Shown one piece after another: positions 7,848 through 14,840 of a stretch of 19,532 nucleotides of DNA. Source of the DNA: an uncultured Clostridium sp. (GTDB lineage: Bacteria > Bacillota > Clostridia > UBA1212 > UBA1255); assembly GCA_900555605.1 (NCBI GenBank), contig USLW01000004.1:1-19532 (forward strand). The letters are read 5' to 3'. The position numbers were made by a program, and so were the translations under genes. Positions within the stretch are counted from its first letter, which is position 1, and each line of letters opens with the position of its first letter. The notes beneath the pieces were generated by a model. The model was given only the letters and a program-made list of their open reading frames with translations, searched no databases and was not told where the DNA came from.

Positions 7848-8543
7848 ATGCATATAGAAGAAAATCTGAATGAGATCCGCAGCCGTGCCGCACGTGCCGC
7901 AGAACGTGTCGGCCGGAAACCGGAGGAGATTACGCTGGTTGCTGTCAGCAAAATGGTTACATCCGCAGAAGTTGCGGTAGCAATGTCGGCCGGGCAGTAT
8001 GTGTTTGGTGAAAACAGAGTCCAGTCTCTTCTGGATAAGATCGAGACACTTCCTGCCGCAGCAGAACACGCTGATTGTGTCCGCTGGCATTTAATCGGCC
8101 ATTTACAGACGAATAAAGTGAAGTATATCCTTGATAAGGTTGATCTGATTCATTCCCTGGACAGTCTGCATCTTGCCGGCGAAATCAGCAGATGTGCCGC
8201 TGCGCGCGGCTTGACCGCACATTGTCTGCTGCAAATGAACATCTCGGGGGAGGAAAGCAAGCACGGTCTGCATCCTGATGAATTAGAGCCTTTTGTGGAA
8301 GCGTTTTTGAAGTTGGACCACATTGTAATTGATGGGTTAATGACCATGGCGCCATTGGGTGCGGAAGAGAAGGAACTTAGAAAAATTTTTGGCGGATTAC
8401 GGAAAATATCTATTGACATGCAAAGGGAAAGCATGCATAATATAAATATGTCTTGTCTCTCCATGGGTATGAGCGGCGATTTTGAAACGGCAATTGAGGA
8501 AGGCGCCACGCTCATCCGTGTCGGGACAGGGATTTTTCATTAA
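7848..8543 (+). CDS. yggS: YggS/YlmE family PLP-binding homeostasis protein
   Basis: A single-domain PLP-binding TIM-barrel protein that buffers pyridoxal phosphate and keeps amino-acid and keto-acid pools balanced; no enzymatic reaction is known for the family. The PLP-binding lysine is K35 in VAVSK. Other family motifs are FGENRVQ, WHLIGHLQTNKVKY, MNISGEESKHG, MTMAP and the phosphate-binding LSMGMSGDFETAI near the C-terminus. At 231 residues the size is normal. I chose ATG 7848 because it begins the family N-terminus (MHIEENLNEI) and follows AGGATGGAG at 7831-7839; an ATG at 7776 in the same frame would add a 24-residue cysteine-rich tail and is less likely. It sits 62 bp upstream of sepF, the arrangement known as ylmE-sepF in Bacillus. 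Confidence 0.95.
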   Translation: MHIEENLNEIRSRAARAAERVGRKPEEITLVAVSKMVTSAEVAVAMSAGQYVFGENRVQSLLDKIETLPAAAEHADCVRWHLIGHLQTNKVKYILDKVDLIHSLDSLHLAGEISRCAAARGLTAHCLLQMNISGEESKHGLHPDELEPFVEAFLKLDHIVIDGLMTMAPLGAEEKELRKIFGGLRKISIDMQRESMHNINMSCLSMGMSGDFETAIEEGATLIRVGTGIFH

Positions 8544-8560
8544 ACGTTCTTGTTTAATGA
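8537..8560 (+). repeat. Inverted repeat overlapping the yggS stop codon
   Basis: TCATTAAAC at 8537-8545 and GTTTAATGA at 8552-8560 form a perfect 9-bp AT-rich stem with a 6-base loop, and the yggS stop codon lies in the left arm. No T-run follows, so it is a poor terminator. It may adjust mRNA stability or partial read-through into sepF. Confidence 0.45.
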
Positions 8561-8605
8561 CTTACAAAGGATTTTTACATGCACAAAGGATGAGGAGGCA
8601 ACAAA

Positions 8606-9214
8606 ATGACGAATCTTAAGAGCCGGTTCAGGCAGTTTATCGGGTTTGACGATGTCGCGGAGTATGACGATGAGGAAGAGGCGTATGTTCAGGAAGAGGA
8701 TACGGACTCCGCAGCAGAGGCGGTTTTAGACGATGACGATTTCGTAGTAGCTGAAAAAAGCCGTTACAAAAATATTTCTTCTACTTCCAGGTTGAATACA
8801 AGCAGCAGAGGTTTCTCATCACAAAGAAACACGAGTGATCGGTCGGCTGTATCTTTTCAGGATACAAAAGAAAAAGAGGAGGGTCATAAAATGGTCGGTA
8901 TGGGGAATAGCCAGGGCTTGCGTGTTGTGTTGTCCAAACCAACTGAATTTGACAATTGTCAGGCAATCTGTTCGCACCTGAGAGCACAGATGACAATTGT
9001 ATTAAATCTGGAATATGTCACAAATACAGGCGATCGCAAACGTATCTTTGATTTTGTATCCGGGTGCTGCTATGCACTGGACGGAAATATACAGAAGGTT
9101 TCCGATTTGATCTATATTATTGCCCCCTGTCATGTAGATGTCTTTGCTGAACTGAACGAAGCAGAAGCAGAAGCAGACGGAGATGTCGACCGGGCATATT
9201 CTCTTTTTAATTGA
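8606..9214 (+). CDS. sepF: Cell division protein SepF
   Basis: SepF binds the membrane and FtsZ filaments and helps organise the division septum in Gram-positive bacteria. The first 13 residues (MTNLKSRFRQFIG) fit the amphipathic membrane-targeting helix. Residues about 15-95 are an acidic then serine-rich linker, longer than in Bacillus. The C-terminal 100 residues hold the SepF core, including KPTEFDNCQAICSHLRAQM and FVSGCCYALDGNIQKVSD. At 202 residues it is longer than B. subtilis SepF (about 152), mainly from the linker. ATG 8606 follows AGGAGG. In many Firmicutes ylmG, ylmH and divIVA come next; here a small membrane ORF and terminators follow instead. Confidence 0.95.
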   Translation: MTNLKSRFRQFIGFDDVAEYDDEEEAYVQEEDTDSAAEAVLDDDDFVVAEKSRYKNISSTSRLNTSSRGFSSQRNTSDRSAVSFQDTKEKEEGHKMVGMGNSQGLRVVLSKPTEFDNCQAICSHLRAQMTIVLNLEYVTNTGDRKRIFDFVSGCCYALDGNIQKVSDLIYIIAPCHVDVFAELNEAEAEADGDVDRAYSLFN

Positions 9215-9240
9215 GTATCTTGTTTATGATCCGTATAAAA

Positions 9241-9327
9241 TGACTGTGCTGCAAGCCTTTTGCTGCAGCCGGTCATCCTGCGGACGGATGTAGATCCAGA
9301 CAAATGATTGTCCGGGTTTTTGTTTTT
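9241..9327 (+). terminator. Hairpins and predicted terminator after sepF
   Basis: A first hairpin at 9241-9275 pairs TGAC and GCTGCA with TGCAGC and GTCA across a small internal loop, and has no T-run. A second at 9296-9315 (CCAGACAA, loop ATGA, TTGTCCGG, one A-C mismatch) is followed by a G and a T-rich run at 9317-9327. The second has the form of a Rho-independent terminator closing the gamma-lyase to sepF operon. Confidence 0.7.
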
Positions 9328-9346
9328 ATATGAATTGTGAGTAGAT

Positions 9347-9742
9347 ATGAACAGAGCTGACGGCCATTTGGTAAAAAGAAAATCATGCTCCGGACGGAGA
9401 CGTTTTCAGATCCGGAGCTTTTTTTTTGTATTTATTATTCAACTTTTATCCGTTTGTACATTTCATTTGTTTGCCAATACAATCATCAGCAATCCGGAGC
9501 TGCATATTATGTATTATAAAATGCTGTTTCTTCCGGTGTCTGCATTTGTATCATGCTTTTTTGGATATCTTTTTACAAAAAACTTTCTTGCGGTTTCTGC
9601 ATGCTGCTATGCGGTTCATGTAGGTGCATATTTTCTGTTTGTGTCTTTTTCATTTTTCGGTCTGCTATGGGGGCTGCTGTATTATTTTAACGGACTGCTG
9701 GGCTTTTTAATCGCATTCTTTGCATGTGCTTACAGCGATTAA
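9347..9742 (+). CDS. Small multi-pass membrane protein of unknown function (possible)
   Basis: I do not recognise this family. The 131-residue frame has a basic N-terminus (1-23) and four hydrophobic stretches at about 24-44, 54-75, 77-99 and 103-129, ending CAYSD. Such a clean four-helix pattern is hard to get by chance and supports a real integral membrane protein. The general layout recalls small uncharacterised Bacillus membrane proteins, but I cannot assign a family. Against it: the ribosome site before ATG 9347 is weak (GTGAG at 9339-9343), and a strong terminator-like palindrome with nine T residues (9387-9427) lies inside the first 27 codons. Either the leader is regulated by attenuation, or translation starts further in (for example ATG 9509, giving a shorter protein). 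Base composition is more T-rich than in the neighbours, as expected for membrane segments. It lies between terminators on both sides. Confidence 0.5.
   Translation: MNRADGHLVKRKSCSGRRRFQIRSFFFVFIIQLLSVCTFHLFANTIISNPELHIMYYKMLFLPVSAFVSCFFGYLFTKNFLAVSACCYAVHVGAYFLFVSFSFFGLLWGLLYYFNGLLGFLIAFFACAYSD
9387..9427 (+). terminator. Terminator-like hairpin inside the small membrane ORF
   Basis: GCTCCGGA at 9387-9394 and TCCGGAGC at 9411-9418 form a perfect 8-bp GC-rich stem with a 16-base loop, followed at once by nine T residues (9419-9427). This is a textbook Rho-independent terminator. It would stop most transcripts coming from sepF, or act as an attenuator for the ORF that spans it. Confidence 0.75.
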
Positions 9743-9777
9743 ATGTGCACAATCAATGCACATTCAAGAAAACTTGA
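9742..9777. repeat. Two adjacent small hairpins after the membrane ORF
   Basis: AATGTGCA (9742-9749) pairs with TGCACATT (9757-9764) around CAATCAA. TCAAG (9764-9768) pairs with CTTGA (9773-9777) around AAAA. They share base 9764 and begin at the ORF's stop codon. No T-run follows, so a role in mRNA 3' end stability or as a protein-binding site is possible but not shown. Confidence 0.4.
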
Positions 9778-9783
9778 TCAGAA

Positions 9784-9955
9784 TTGATTCCTGTATGCAG
9801 CGACAAATATTTTACCGGCTTTTATACCCTCCGGCAGGGAAGCGCCGGTTTGTATCCATGAAGGACCGTTGCTTTGAATAATCATTCTGAAAAATAAAAG
9901 GGGGCTTTCTTTTGCCGTACCTGATGCGGCAGAGAAAGCCCCCCTTTTATTTTTG
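9784..9955 (+). ncRNA. Candidate small RNA between the membrane ORF and the shared terminator (speculative)
   Basis: This gene-free stretch holds a promoter-like pair, TTGATT at 9784-9789 and TATTTT at 9808-9813 with an 18-bp spacer. A two-part hairpin follows: ACCGGC 9814-9819 with GCCGGT 9844-9849, and inner CCCT 9827-9830 with AGGG 9836-9839. The strong terminator at 9894-9950 comes next. A transcript of roughly 130 bases would result. No known RNA family is recognised and the -10 box is weak, so this is only a candidate; the stretch could equally be plain 3' untranslated region. Confidence 0.2.
9894..9955. terminator. Long bidirectional Rho-independent terminator
   Basis: ATAAAAGGGGGCTTTCT (9894-9910) pairs with AGAAAGCCCCCCTTTTAT (9933-9950) with one unpaired C, and TGCCG/CGGCA extends the stem inside it. 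Both flanks end in T-rich tracts when read outward (TTTTATTTTT on the + strand, TTTTATTTTT on the - strand). It separates the + strand sepF region from the - strand oxidoreductase that ends at 9989, and can stop transcription from both sides. Confidence 0.88.
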
Positions 9956-9988
9956 CCGAATAACTGCAAATCAAACGGTATCGAGTCC

Positions 9989-11044
9989 CTATATATTACA
10001 GGAAATGCTTTTGTGCAGCCGGTCGGACTCGAATAACAGATCAATTACCTTCATCACGCGCAGCGCTTCCTCCGGCTTCACGATCAATGCTTCTTTTCCT
10101 TCGATTACTGCAGCAATGTTTTTATAGAAATCGCTCCAATCCGAGACCACCTCCGGCAATGGAAGCTCTTGGGTGGTTTCGCGAGGACGCGGCGCCATGG
10201 TTCTGGTAGGTCCGGCTTCTGTATAGACAATTTCATCCGTCCATCCGAGGTCCCGTTCATCCGAGAGCTTCATCATCGTACCGCTGCAGGACCAATCGTG
10301 TATCACTGCGGTTCCGTCGGTGCAAGTGAGATGCCAGCGTGCCTGCGGAATAAAGCAGTTTGTTGCGACCTCGATGATTGCAGAGGTTTTATCCGCAAAA
10401 CGCAGAATCAATTTGCAGTTGTCATCTACTTCTGTAGAATATGTAGCGAATAACTGTGCATATACTTCCGTTACGGGAGCATGGATCATCCACATAATCT
10501 GATCCAGCAGATGAACGCCCCAATCCAGTACCATGCCGCCGCCGTTCATTTTATATCCCCGCCATCCTGACAGGACACGTTTTGAACCCTGCACACGGCT
10601 TTCAATCATATACGGCGCCCCGAGAAGCTTATTGTCAATAATGTTTTTAATAATGACAAAATCTTTGTCCCAGCGTCTGTTTTGATGGATACTGAACAGT
10701 TTGCCCGTTTCTTTGGCAACTGCCATCATTTCTTCGAGCTCTGCCGCATTCATGGCTACCGGTTTTTCACAGACAACATGCTTGCCGCCGCGCAGACAAT
10801 CAATCACCAGCTGCTTATGATAATTATTCGGCGTCGCGACGGTGACAATATCAATCTGAGGGTCCTGTACAAGTGCCTCAAAAGAGTCATATGCATGAAG
10901 CCCCTGCGCTCTGGCGGCCTCCTGTCGTTCCTCCCGCACATCAAATGCGCCGACAACCGCAATCTCCGGTACGGCTTCTTTAATTCTGGTATGATGATAC
11001 GCGCCCATCCCGCCGTAGCCAACGATCGCAAGCTTATATGTCAT
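9989..11044 (-). CDS. Gfo/Idh/MocA family NAD(P)-dependent oxidoreductase
   Basis: A dehydrogenase of the family that oxidises or reduces sugars, inositols and related polyols. The 351 residues start with a Rossmann fold: GYGGMG at 9-14 and an acidic residue after the second strand (AFDVREER, 33-40), which favours NAD(H). The family EKP motif is at 93-95 (CEKPVAMN). The active-site block GGGMVLDWGVHLLDQ at 168-182 supplies D174 and H178, the usual catalytic pair region. The substrate cannot be told from sequence and no sugar transporter or kinase lies nearby. GAGG lies about 6 bp before the ATG at 11044. A predicted promoter lies at 11096-11124 and the bidirectional terminator just beyond the stop, so this is probably a single-gene unit. 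Confidence 0.93.
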   Translation of the reverse strand: MTYKLAIVGYGGMGAYHHTRIKEAVPEIAVVGAFDVREERQEAARAQGLHAYDSFEALVQDPQIDIVTVATPNNYHKQLVIDCLRGGKHVVCEKPVAMNAAELEEMMAVAKETGKLFSIHQNRRWDKDFVIIKNIIDNKLLGAPYMIESRVQGSKRVLSGWRGYKMNGGGMVLDWGVHLLDQIMWMIHAPVTEVYAQLFATYSTEVDDNCKLILRFADKTSAIIEVATNCFIPQARWHLTCTDGTAVIHDWSCSGTMMKLSDERDLGWTDEIVYTEAGPTRTMAPRPRETTQELPLPEVVSDWSDFYKNIAAVIEGKEALIVKPEEALRVMKVIDLLFESDRLHKSISCNI

Positions 11045-11095
11045 AATGCCTCAAATCCCTTCTTCTAATTAATTTGATATTATTTTTGCAGCCAC

Positions 11096-11124
11096 ATAAT
11101 ACTACAGGATCTGCCGGAATGCAA
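11096..11124 (-). promoter_or_regulatory. Predicted sigma-A promoter for the Gfo/Idh/MocA gene
   Basis: Read on the - strand, TTGCAT (11119-11124) and TATTAT (11096-11101) are separated by 17 bp, about 50 bp upstream of the ATG at 11044. It lies in the 122-bp gap after ychF, so the oxidoreductase can be expressed independently of ychF. Confidence 0.55.
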
Positions 11125-11166
11125 TCAACGATCATGCGTTTTTTTAGTACGATCTTGTCCAAACGC

Positions 11167-12261
11167 TTATACGTTAAAACGAAACAGCGTCACATCGCCG
11201 TCGTTCATGATATATTCTTTCCCTTCAGAACGAACCAGTCCTTTTTCCTTTGCGCCCTGGTAGCTGCCGCAGGCAATCAGGTCGTCATATGCAACGACTT
11301 CGGCACGAATAAAGCCGCGTTCAAAATCCGAATGGATTTTACCTGCGGCGCCCGGCGCTTTTGTACCCTTTGCGATTGTCCAAGCGCGCACCTCCTTCGG
11401 ACCGGCAGTTAGAAAGCTAATCAATCCTAACAGCTTATAGCCCGCGGTGATCAGCTGCTCAAGTCCGGATTCCCGAATTCCGAGGGCTTCTAAAAACTCA
11501 GTTTTTTCCGCATCCTCCAGGGCGGCGATTTCCTCCTCCAGCCTGCTGCAGACTACGATGAGCTGTGCATGTTCCTGCCGGGCAATTTCGGAAAGCTCTT
11601 TTACGTACGGACATGCCGAAGGTGCAGCAGTATCATCCTCTGCGATATTGGCAGCGTAAATGACCGGCTTTGCTGTAAGCAGGAAAAGGGACTTGACATA
11701 GGTAGCCTCCTCCTCGGTTAAATCCATTGTTCTGACGGGCTTTCCTTCCTCTAAATGTGCCTTGATCCGCCGAAGCATGTCCAGTTCGGCCAAAAGCTTT
11801 TTGTCGCCGCTTTTTGCTGATTTTCCTGTTTTATCGATACGGCGCTCCAAAAGCTCGATATCTGAAAAGATCAGCTCAAAGTTAATGGTCTGTGTATCTC
11901 CGGCAGGGGAGGAGGAGCCTTCGACCCGAATAATATCGTCATTATCAAAGCAGCGTACAACGTGAATAATGGCATCTGCTTCCCTTATATGGGATAGGAA
12001 CTTGTTGCCGAGTCCTTCTCCTTTGCTGGCCCCCTTTACTAATCCTGCAATATCCAAAAACTCGATTGTCGCCGGCGTTATTTTTTCCGGGGCATACATC
12101 TGTGCAAGCACGTCGAGTCTTTTGTCAGGTACGGCAACGATGCCGACATTCGGTTCAATGGTACAAAACGGATAATTGGCACTTTCTGCGCCTGCTTTTG
12201 TCAGTGCGTTGAAAAGCGTGCTTTTGCCGACGTTGGGCAGTCCCACGATTCCTAATTTCAT
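11167..12261 (-). CDS. ychF: Redox-regulated ribosome-associated ATPase YchF (OLA1 family)
   Basis: A conserved Obg-family P-loop protein that prefers ATP and associates with ribosomes. The 364 residues begin MKLGIVGLPNVGKSTLFNAL, with the Walker A GLPNVGKS at 7-14. G3 is DIAGLVKGASKGEGLGNKFL, the Obg/YchF glycine-rich form. The G4 position reads NIAE in place of NKxD, which is the known cause of ATP preference in this family. A central coiled-coil insertion precedes a C-terminal TGS domain (GKIHSDFERGFIRAEVVAYDDL). Length and order are standard. GGAGG lies about 11 bp before the ATG at 12261. It is divergent from the response regulator operon across 254 bp and 122 bp upstream of the oxidoreductase gene. 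Confidence 0.97.
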   Translation of the reverse strand: MKLGIVGLPNVGKSTLFNALTKAGAESANYPFCTIEPNVGIVAVPDKRLDVLAQMYAPEKITPATIEFLDIAGLVKGASKGEGLGNKFLSHIREADAIIHVVRCFDNDDIIRVEGSSSPAGDTQTINFELIFSDIELLERRIDKTGKSAKSGDKKLLAELDMLRRIKAHLEEGKPVRTMDLTEEEATYVKSLFLLTAKPVIYAANIAEDDTAAPSACPYVKELSEIARQEHAQLIVVCSRLEEEIAALEDAEKTEFLEALGIRESGLEQLITAGYKLLGLISFLTAGPKEVRAWTIAKGTKAPGAAGKIHSDFERGFIRAEVVAYDDLIACGSYQGAKEKGLVRSEGKEYIMNDGDVTLFRFNV

Positions 12262-12421
12262 AGATATGAATAACCTCCAGTTTTATTTTCAAGGCAGCGG
12301 CGGAAATCACGGAGCCGTGTATCGTGCAGGTGATCTTTCGTGCCTTTTTACACAGTTTTGCCACCAGAATAACATATAACCATGGCATAATCTACAGACG
12401 TAAGGTTTCTTTTGCTTTTTG

Positions 12422-12451
12422 TTGGTAAATTATTTGTCTTTATGGTATAAT
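12422..12451 (+). promoter_or_regulatory. Predicted extended -10 sigma-A promoter for the two-component/HtrA operon
   Basis: A perfect TATAAT at 12446-12451 is preceded by TGG (an extended -10 element) and by TTGGTA at 12422-12427 with an 18-bp spacer. It lies about 65 bp upstream of the response regulator start. The rest of the 254-bp ychF-regulator gap shows no other clear element; I could not place a convincing ychF promoter there. Confidence 0.65.
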
Positions 12452-12515
12452 GCATCCATTGGCCTGCACATGCAATTATAATGCATGGATCACAAAAAGA
12501 AAAGGAGGAATCGGT

Positions 12516-13211
12516 ATGGCTCAATATATAAAGCAAAAAGTGTTGGTAGTGGATGATGACGAAAATATCTGCGAATTAATCAGACTCTATTTGGAGAATG
12601 AAGGATTCGATGTAAAGATCGCAAATGACGGACTGAAAGCAATCGAAATTTTTAAGTCCACGACCCCGGATTTGGTGGTGCTGGACATTATGCTGCCCGG
12701 TGCGGACGGATGGCAGGTATGTCGTGAAATCCGAAAAATCAGTCAGATTCCAATTATTATGCTTTCGGCAAAAGGCGAGACTTTTGACAAGGTTTTGGGA
12801 TTAGAGCTGGGTGCCGACGACTATATGGTAAAGCCCTTTGAGCCAAAGGAACTTACCGCAAGAGTCAAGGCTGTTCTGCGCAGGACAAGCAATACGGAAA
12901 AAGAAGCGCATGAGGAGGTCGTATATCCGAATTTATTGGTAAACAAAACCACCTATACGGTAAAAGTAAACGGCACAGAGGTACAGATGCCGCCAAAGGA
13001 ACTGGAGCTTCTGTTTTTTCTATCCTCCAATCCGAACAAGGTTTATACGCGGGACCAGCTGCTGGAATATATCTGGGGATATGATTTCTTCGGCGATTCC
13101 AGAACCGTGGACGTTCATATCAAGCGCCTGCGCGAGAAGGTGGAGGATCCCTCGCATTCCTGGCAGATTAAGACGGTCTGGGGAATCGGATATAAATTTG
13201 AGGTGAAATAA
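12516..13211 (+). CDS. OmpR/PhoB family response regulator
   Basis: DNA-binding partner of the kinase encoded 2 bp downstream. The receiver domain has the acidic pair D13-D14, the phospho-acceptor D57 (VVLDIMLP), S84 (MLSAKGE) and K106 (MVKPFEP). A winged-helix DNA-binding domain fills the last 100 residues (LLVNKTTYTVKVNG ... DVHIKRLREKVEDPSHSWQI ... GYKFEVK). The 231-residue length is standard. I chose ATG 12516, preceded by AAAGGAGG at 12501-12508; the frame is open further up, but that part overlaps the promoter. The target genes are unknown, though the downstream htrA is a likely one. Confidence 0.95.
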   Translation: MAQYIKQKVLVVDDDENICELIRLYLENEGFDVKIANDGLKAIEIFKSTTPDLVVLDIMLPGADGWQVCREIRKISQIPIIMLSAKGETFDKVLGLELGADDYMVKPFEPKELTARVKAVLRRTSNTEKEAHEEVVYPNLLVNKTTYTVKVNGTEVQMPPKELELLFFLSSNPNKVYTRDQLLEYIWGYDFFGDSRTVDVHIKRLREKVEDPSHSWQIKTVWGIGYKFEVK

Positions 13212-13213
13212 TT

Positions 13214-14839
13214 GTGGATAAATCCGGCAGCCGGCAGCGCAAACGTGCAGGCTCGTTCCGCCAGAGTTCGATTTTTCGAAAATTTCTGCTGATTTTTACG
13301 TTGACGATTCTTTTATCTTCTGTTTTATCCGGTTTTATTATGGATCGGCTGACCGAGAATTCTTTTGTGGAGTCCAAGGTGACGGATATGCGGACCGCGG
13401 TGGAATCCCTGCAGGATCTTTGGATTCAATATTATGTGTCTTATCAGTCATCTGTGGACGATAAAAACGAATGGATTTCCAATGAGGCAAAAGAGAAAAC
13501 AAAAGCCTACCAGGAAAAGCTGTTCAGCCGGATGGAGCTTTATGAAGAAACGCTGGGCGCCTATAGCTTTATTGCAGAGCGGGACGGGATGGTATCCATG
13601 TCGTATCCGCTGTTTCCGACGGATTCCCGGGAGACGGAGGGCCTGCTTTCTCTGCCCAAAACAGTAGTTGACAGATTTATTTTCTTGGACGGTCACTATT
13701 ATTTCTCGGAAGAACAGTTAGACAGCCTGAATGAAGATGACCGTTTTTATGACAGCGGCGATTTTTACGGATTATATGCCAAGGAGTCGGCATCTTACGT
13801 GACCGTGCCGAAACGGATTATCTATATCCATCCGGATACCAAGCTAACTGTTGACGGAAATTGTATTTTCATGTCGGTTGCTATGCCTGAGGTCACAAAA
13901 GCGCGCGGCAGCATTATTCAGTATTTTACCATTGCGACTGTAATTACCGTGCTGATAGACGTGATTGTGCTGATCATGATTACGCGGCGGATTACCAATC
14001 CGATCCGTGCCCTTCAGGAAGCCGCGGGTAAAATGGCGGCAGGAGATTTTCAAGGGAAGATCCAGCGCACAACGCATGATGAAATCGGCGATTTGGTGGA
14101 CAGCTTCAATAGAATGACGGAATCTTTGGCAAATCTTGATGCAATGCGAAATGATTTTATTGCGAATGTATCCCATGAGCTGCGTACCCCCATGACTTCA
14201 ATCGGCGGTTTTATCGATGCGATTATAGACGGTGTGGTTCCGCCTGAAAAGCAGGAGCATTATTTACGAACGGTACGTTCGGAAATTACGCGTCTCAGCG
14301 ATTTGGTGAACGAGCTTCTGGATGTAGCGCGCCTGCAGTCCGGCAAGGTAACGCTGAATCGACTGAAATATGATTTATGCGAATTGGTCCGGGAGAATAT
14401 CATTAAGCTGGAGCCCCTGATTCAGAAGAAAAAAATTGATGTCCGGACGGTGTTTGAGCATGATCCGGAATATGTGTTTATCGACAAACCGTCTATAGAT
14501 CGGGTGTTTATCAATTTGATTCAGAATGCGGTAAAATTTACTCCAGAAGGGGGCAGAATCACGATACGCACCGTCCTCCGGAAGGACTGTGCAGAGGTAA
14601 CGGTGGCAGATACCGGCGTTGGTATACCGCCGGAGGATTTGGATATGATATTTGAACGATTCTATAAATCTGACAAATCCAGAGGACTGGATAAGAAAGG
14701 AACCGGGCTGGGCCTTTCCATTGCAAAAAATATTTTACTTGCACACCAGCAGACCATTCGTGCGGAAAGTGAACTCGGAAAGGGATCCAAATTTATATTT
14801 ACTTTGCCGATCGATGGCGGAAGAAAGGAAGACAGATAA
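13214..14839 (+). CDS. Membrane sensor histidine kinase with large extracytoplasmic sensor domain
   Basis: Cognate kinase for the regulator just upstream. Residues 22-42 are the first membrane helix. About 190 extracytoplasmic residues (43-235) with no recognised named domain act as sensor, and 236-257 form the second helix. A HAMP domain (about 258-310) leads to the dimerisation helix with phospho-acceptor H321 in FIANVSHELRTP. The ATP-binding domain shows the N box at N438 (FINLIQNAVKFT), DTGVGI at 466-471, FERFYKSD and GTGLGLSI at 496-503. Start is GTG 13214, preceded by GAGGTGA at 13200-13206; a TTG lies two bases earlier in another frame. Overall layout resembles WalK/ResE/PhoR-type kinases, without a PAS domain. 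The stop is followed one base later by htrA. Confidence 0.94.
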   Translation: MDKSGSRQRKRAGSFRQSSIFRKFLLIFTLTILLSSVLSGFIMDRLTENSFVESKVTDMRTAVESLQDLWIQYYVSYQSSVDDKNEWISNEAKEKTKAYQEKLFSRMELYEETLGAYSFIAERDGMVSMSYPLFPTDSRETEGLLSLPKTVVDRFIFLDGHYYFSEEQLDSLNEDDRFYDSGDFYGLYAKESASYVTVPKRIIYIHPDTKLTVDGNCIFMSVAMPEVTKARGSIIQYFTIATVITVLIDVIVLIMITRRITNPIRALQEAAGKMAAGDFQGKIQRTTHDEIGDLVDSFNRMTESLANLDAMRNDFIANVSHELRTPMTSIGGFIDAIIDGVVPPEKQEHYLRTVRSEITRLSDLVNELLDVARLQSGKVTLNRLKYDLCELVRENIIKLEPLIQKKKIDVRTVFEHDPEYVFIDKPSIDRVFINLIQNAVKFTPEGGRITIRTVLRKDCAEVTVADTGVGIPPEDLDMIFERFYKSDKSRGLDKKGTGLGLSIAKNILLAHQQTIRAESELGKGSKFIFTLPIDGGRKEDR

Positions 14840-14840
14840 G

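Noticed and set aside
9778..10044. Antisense open frame of 88 codons across the bidirectional terminator
   Set aside because: It runs straight through the terminator stem and the oxidoreductase stop region and resembles no protein family, so it is a chance frame.
12262..12420. Riboswitch, T-box or other leader in the ychF-regulator gap
   Set aside because: Only short inverted repeats (CACGG/CCGTG near 12309-12320) are present, and I see no known motif.
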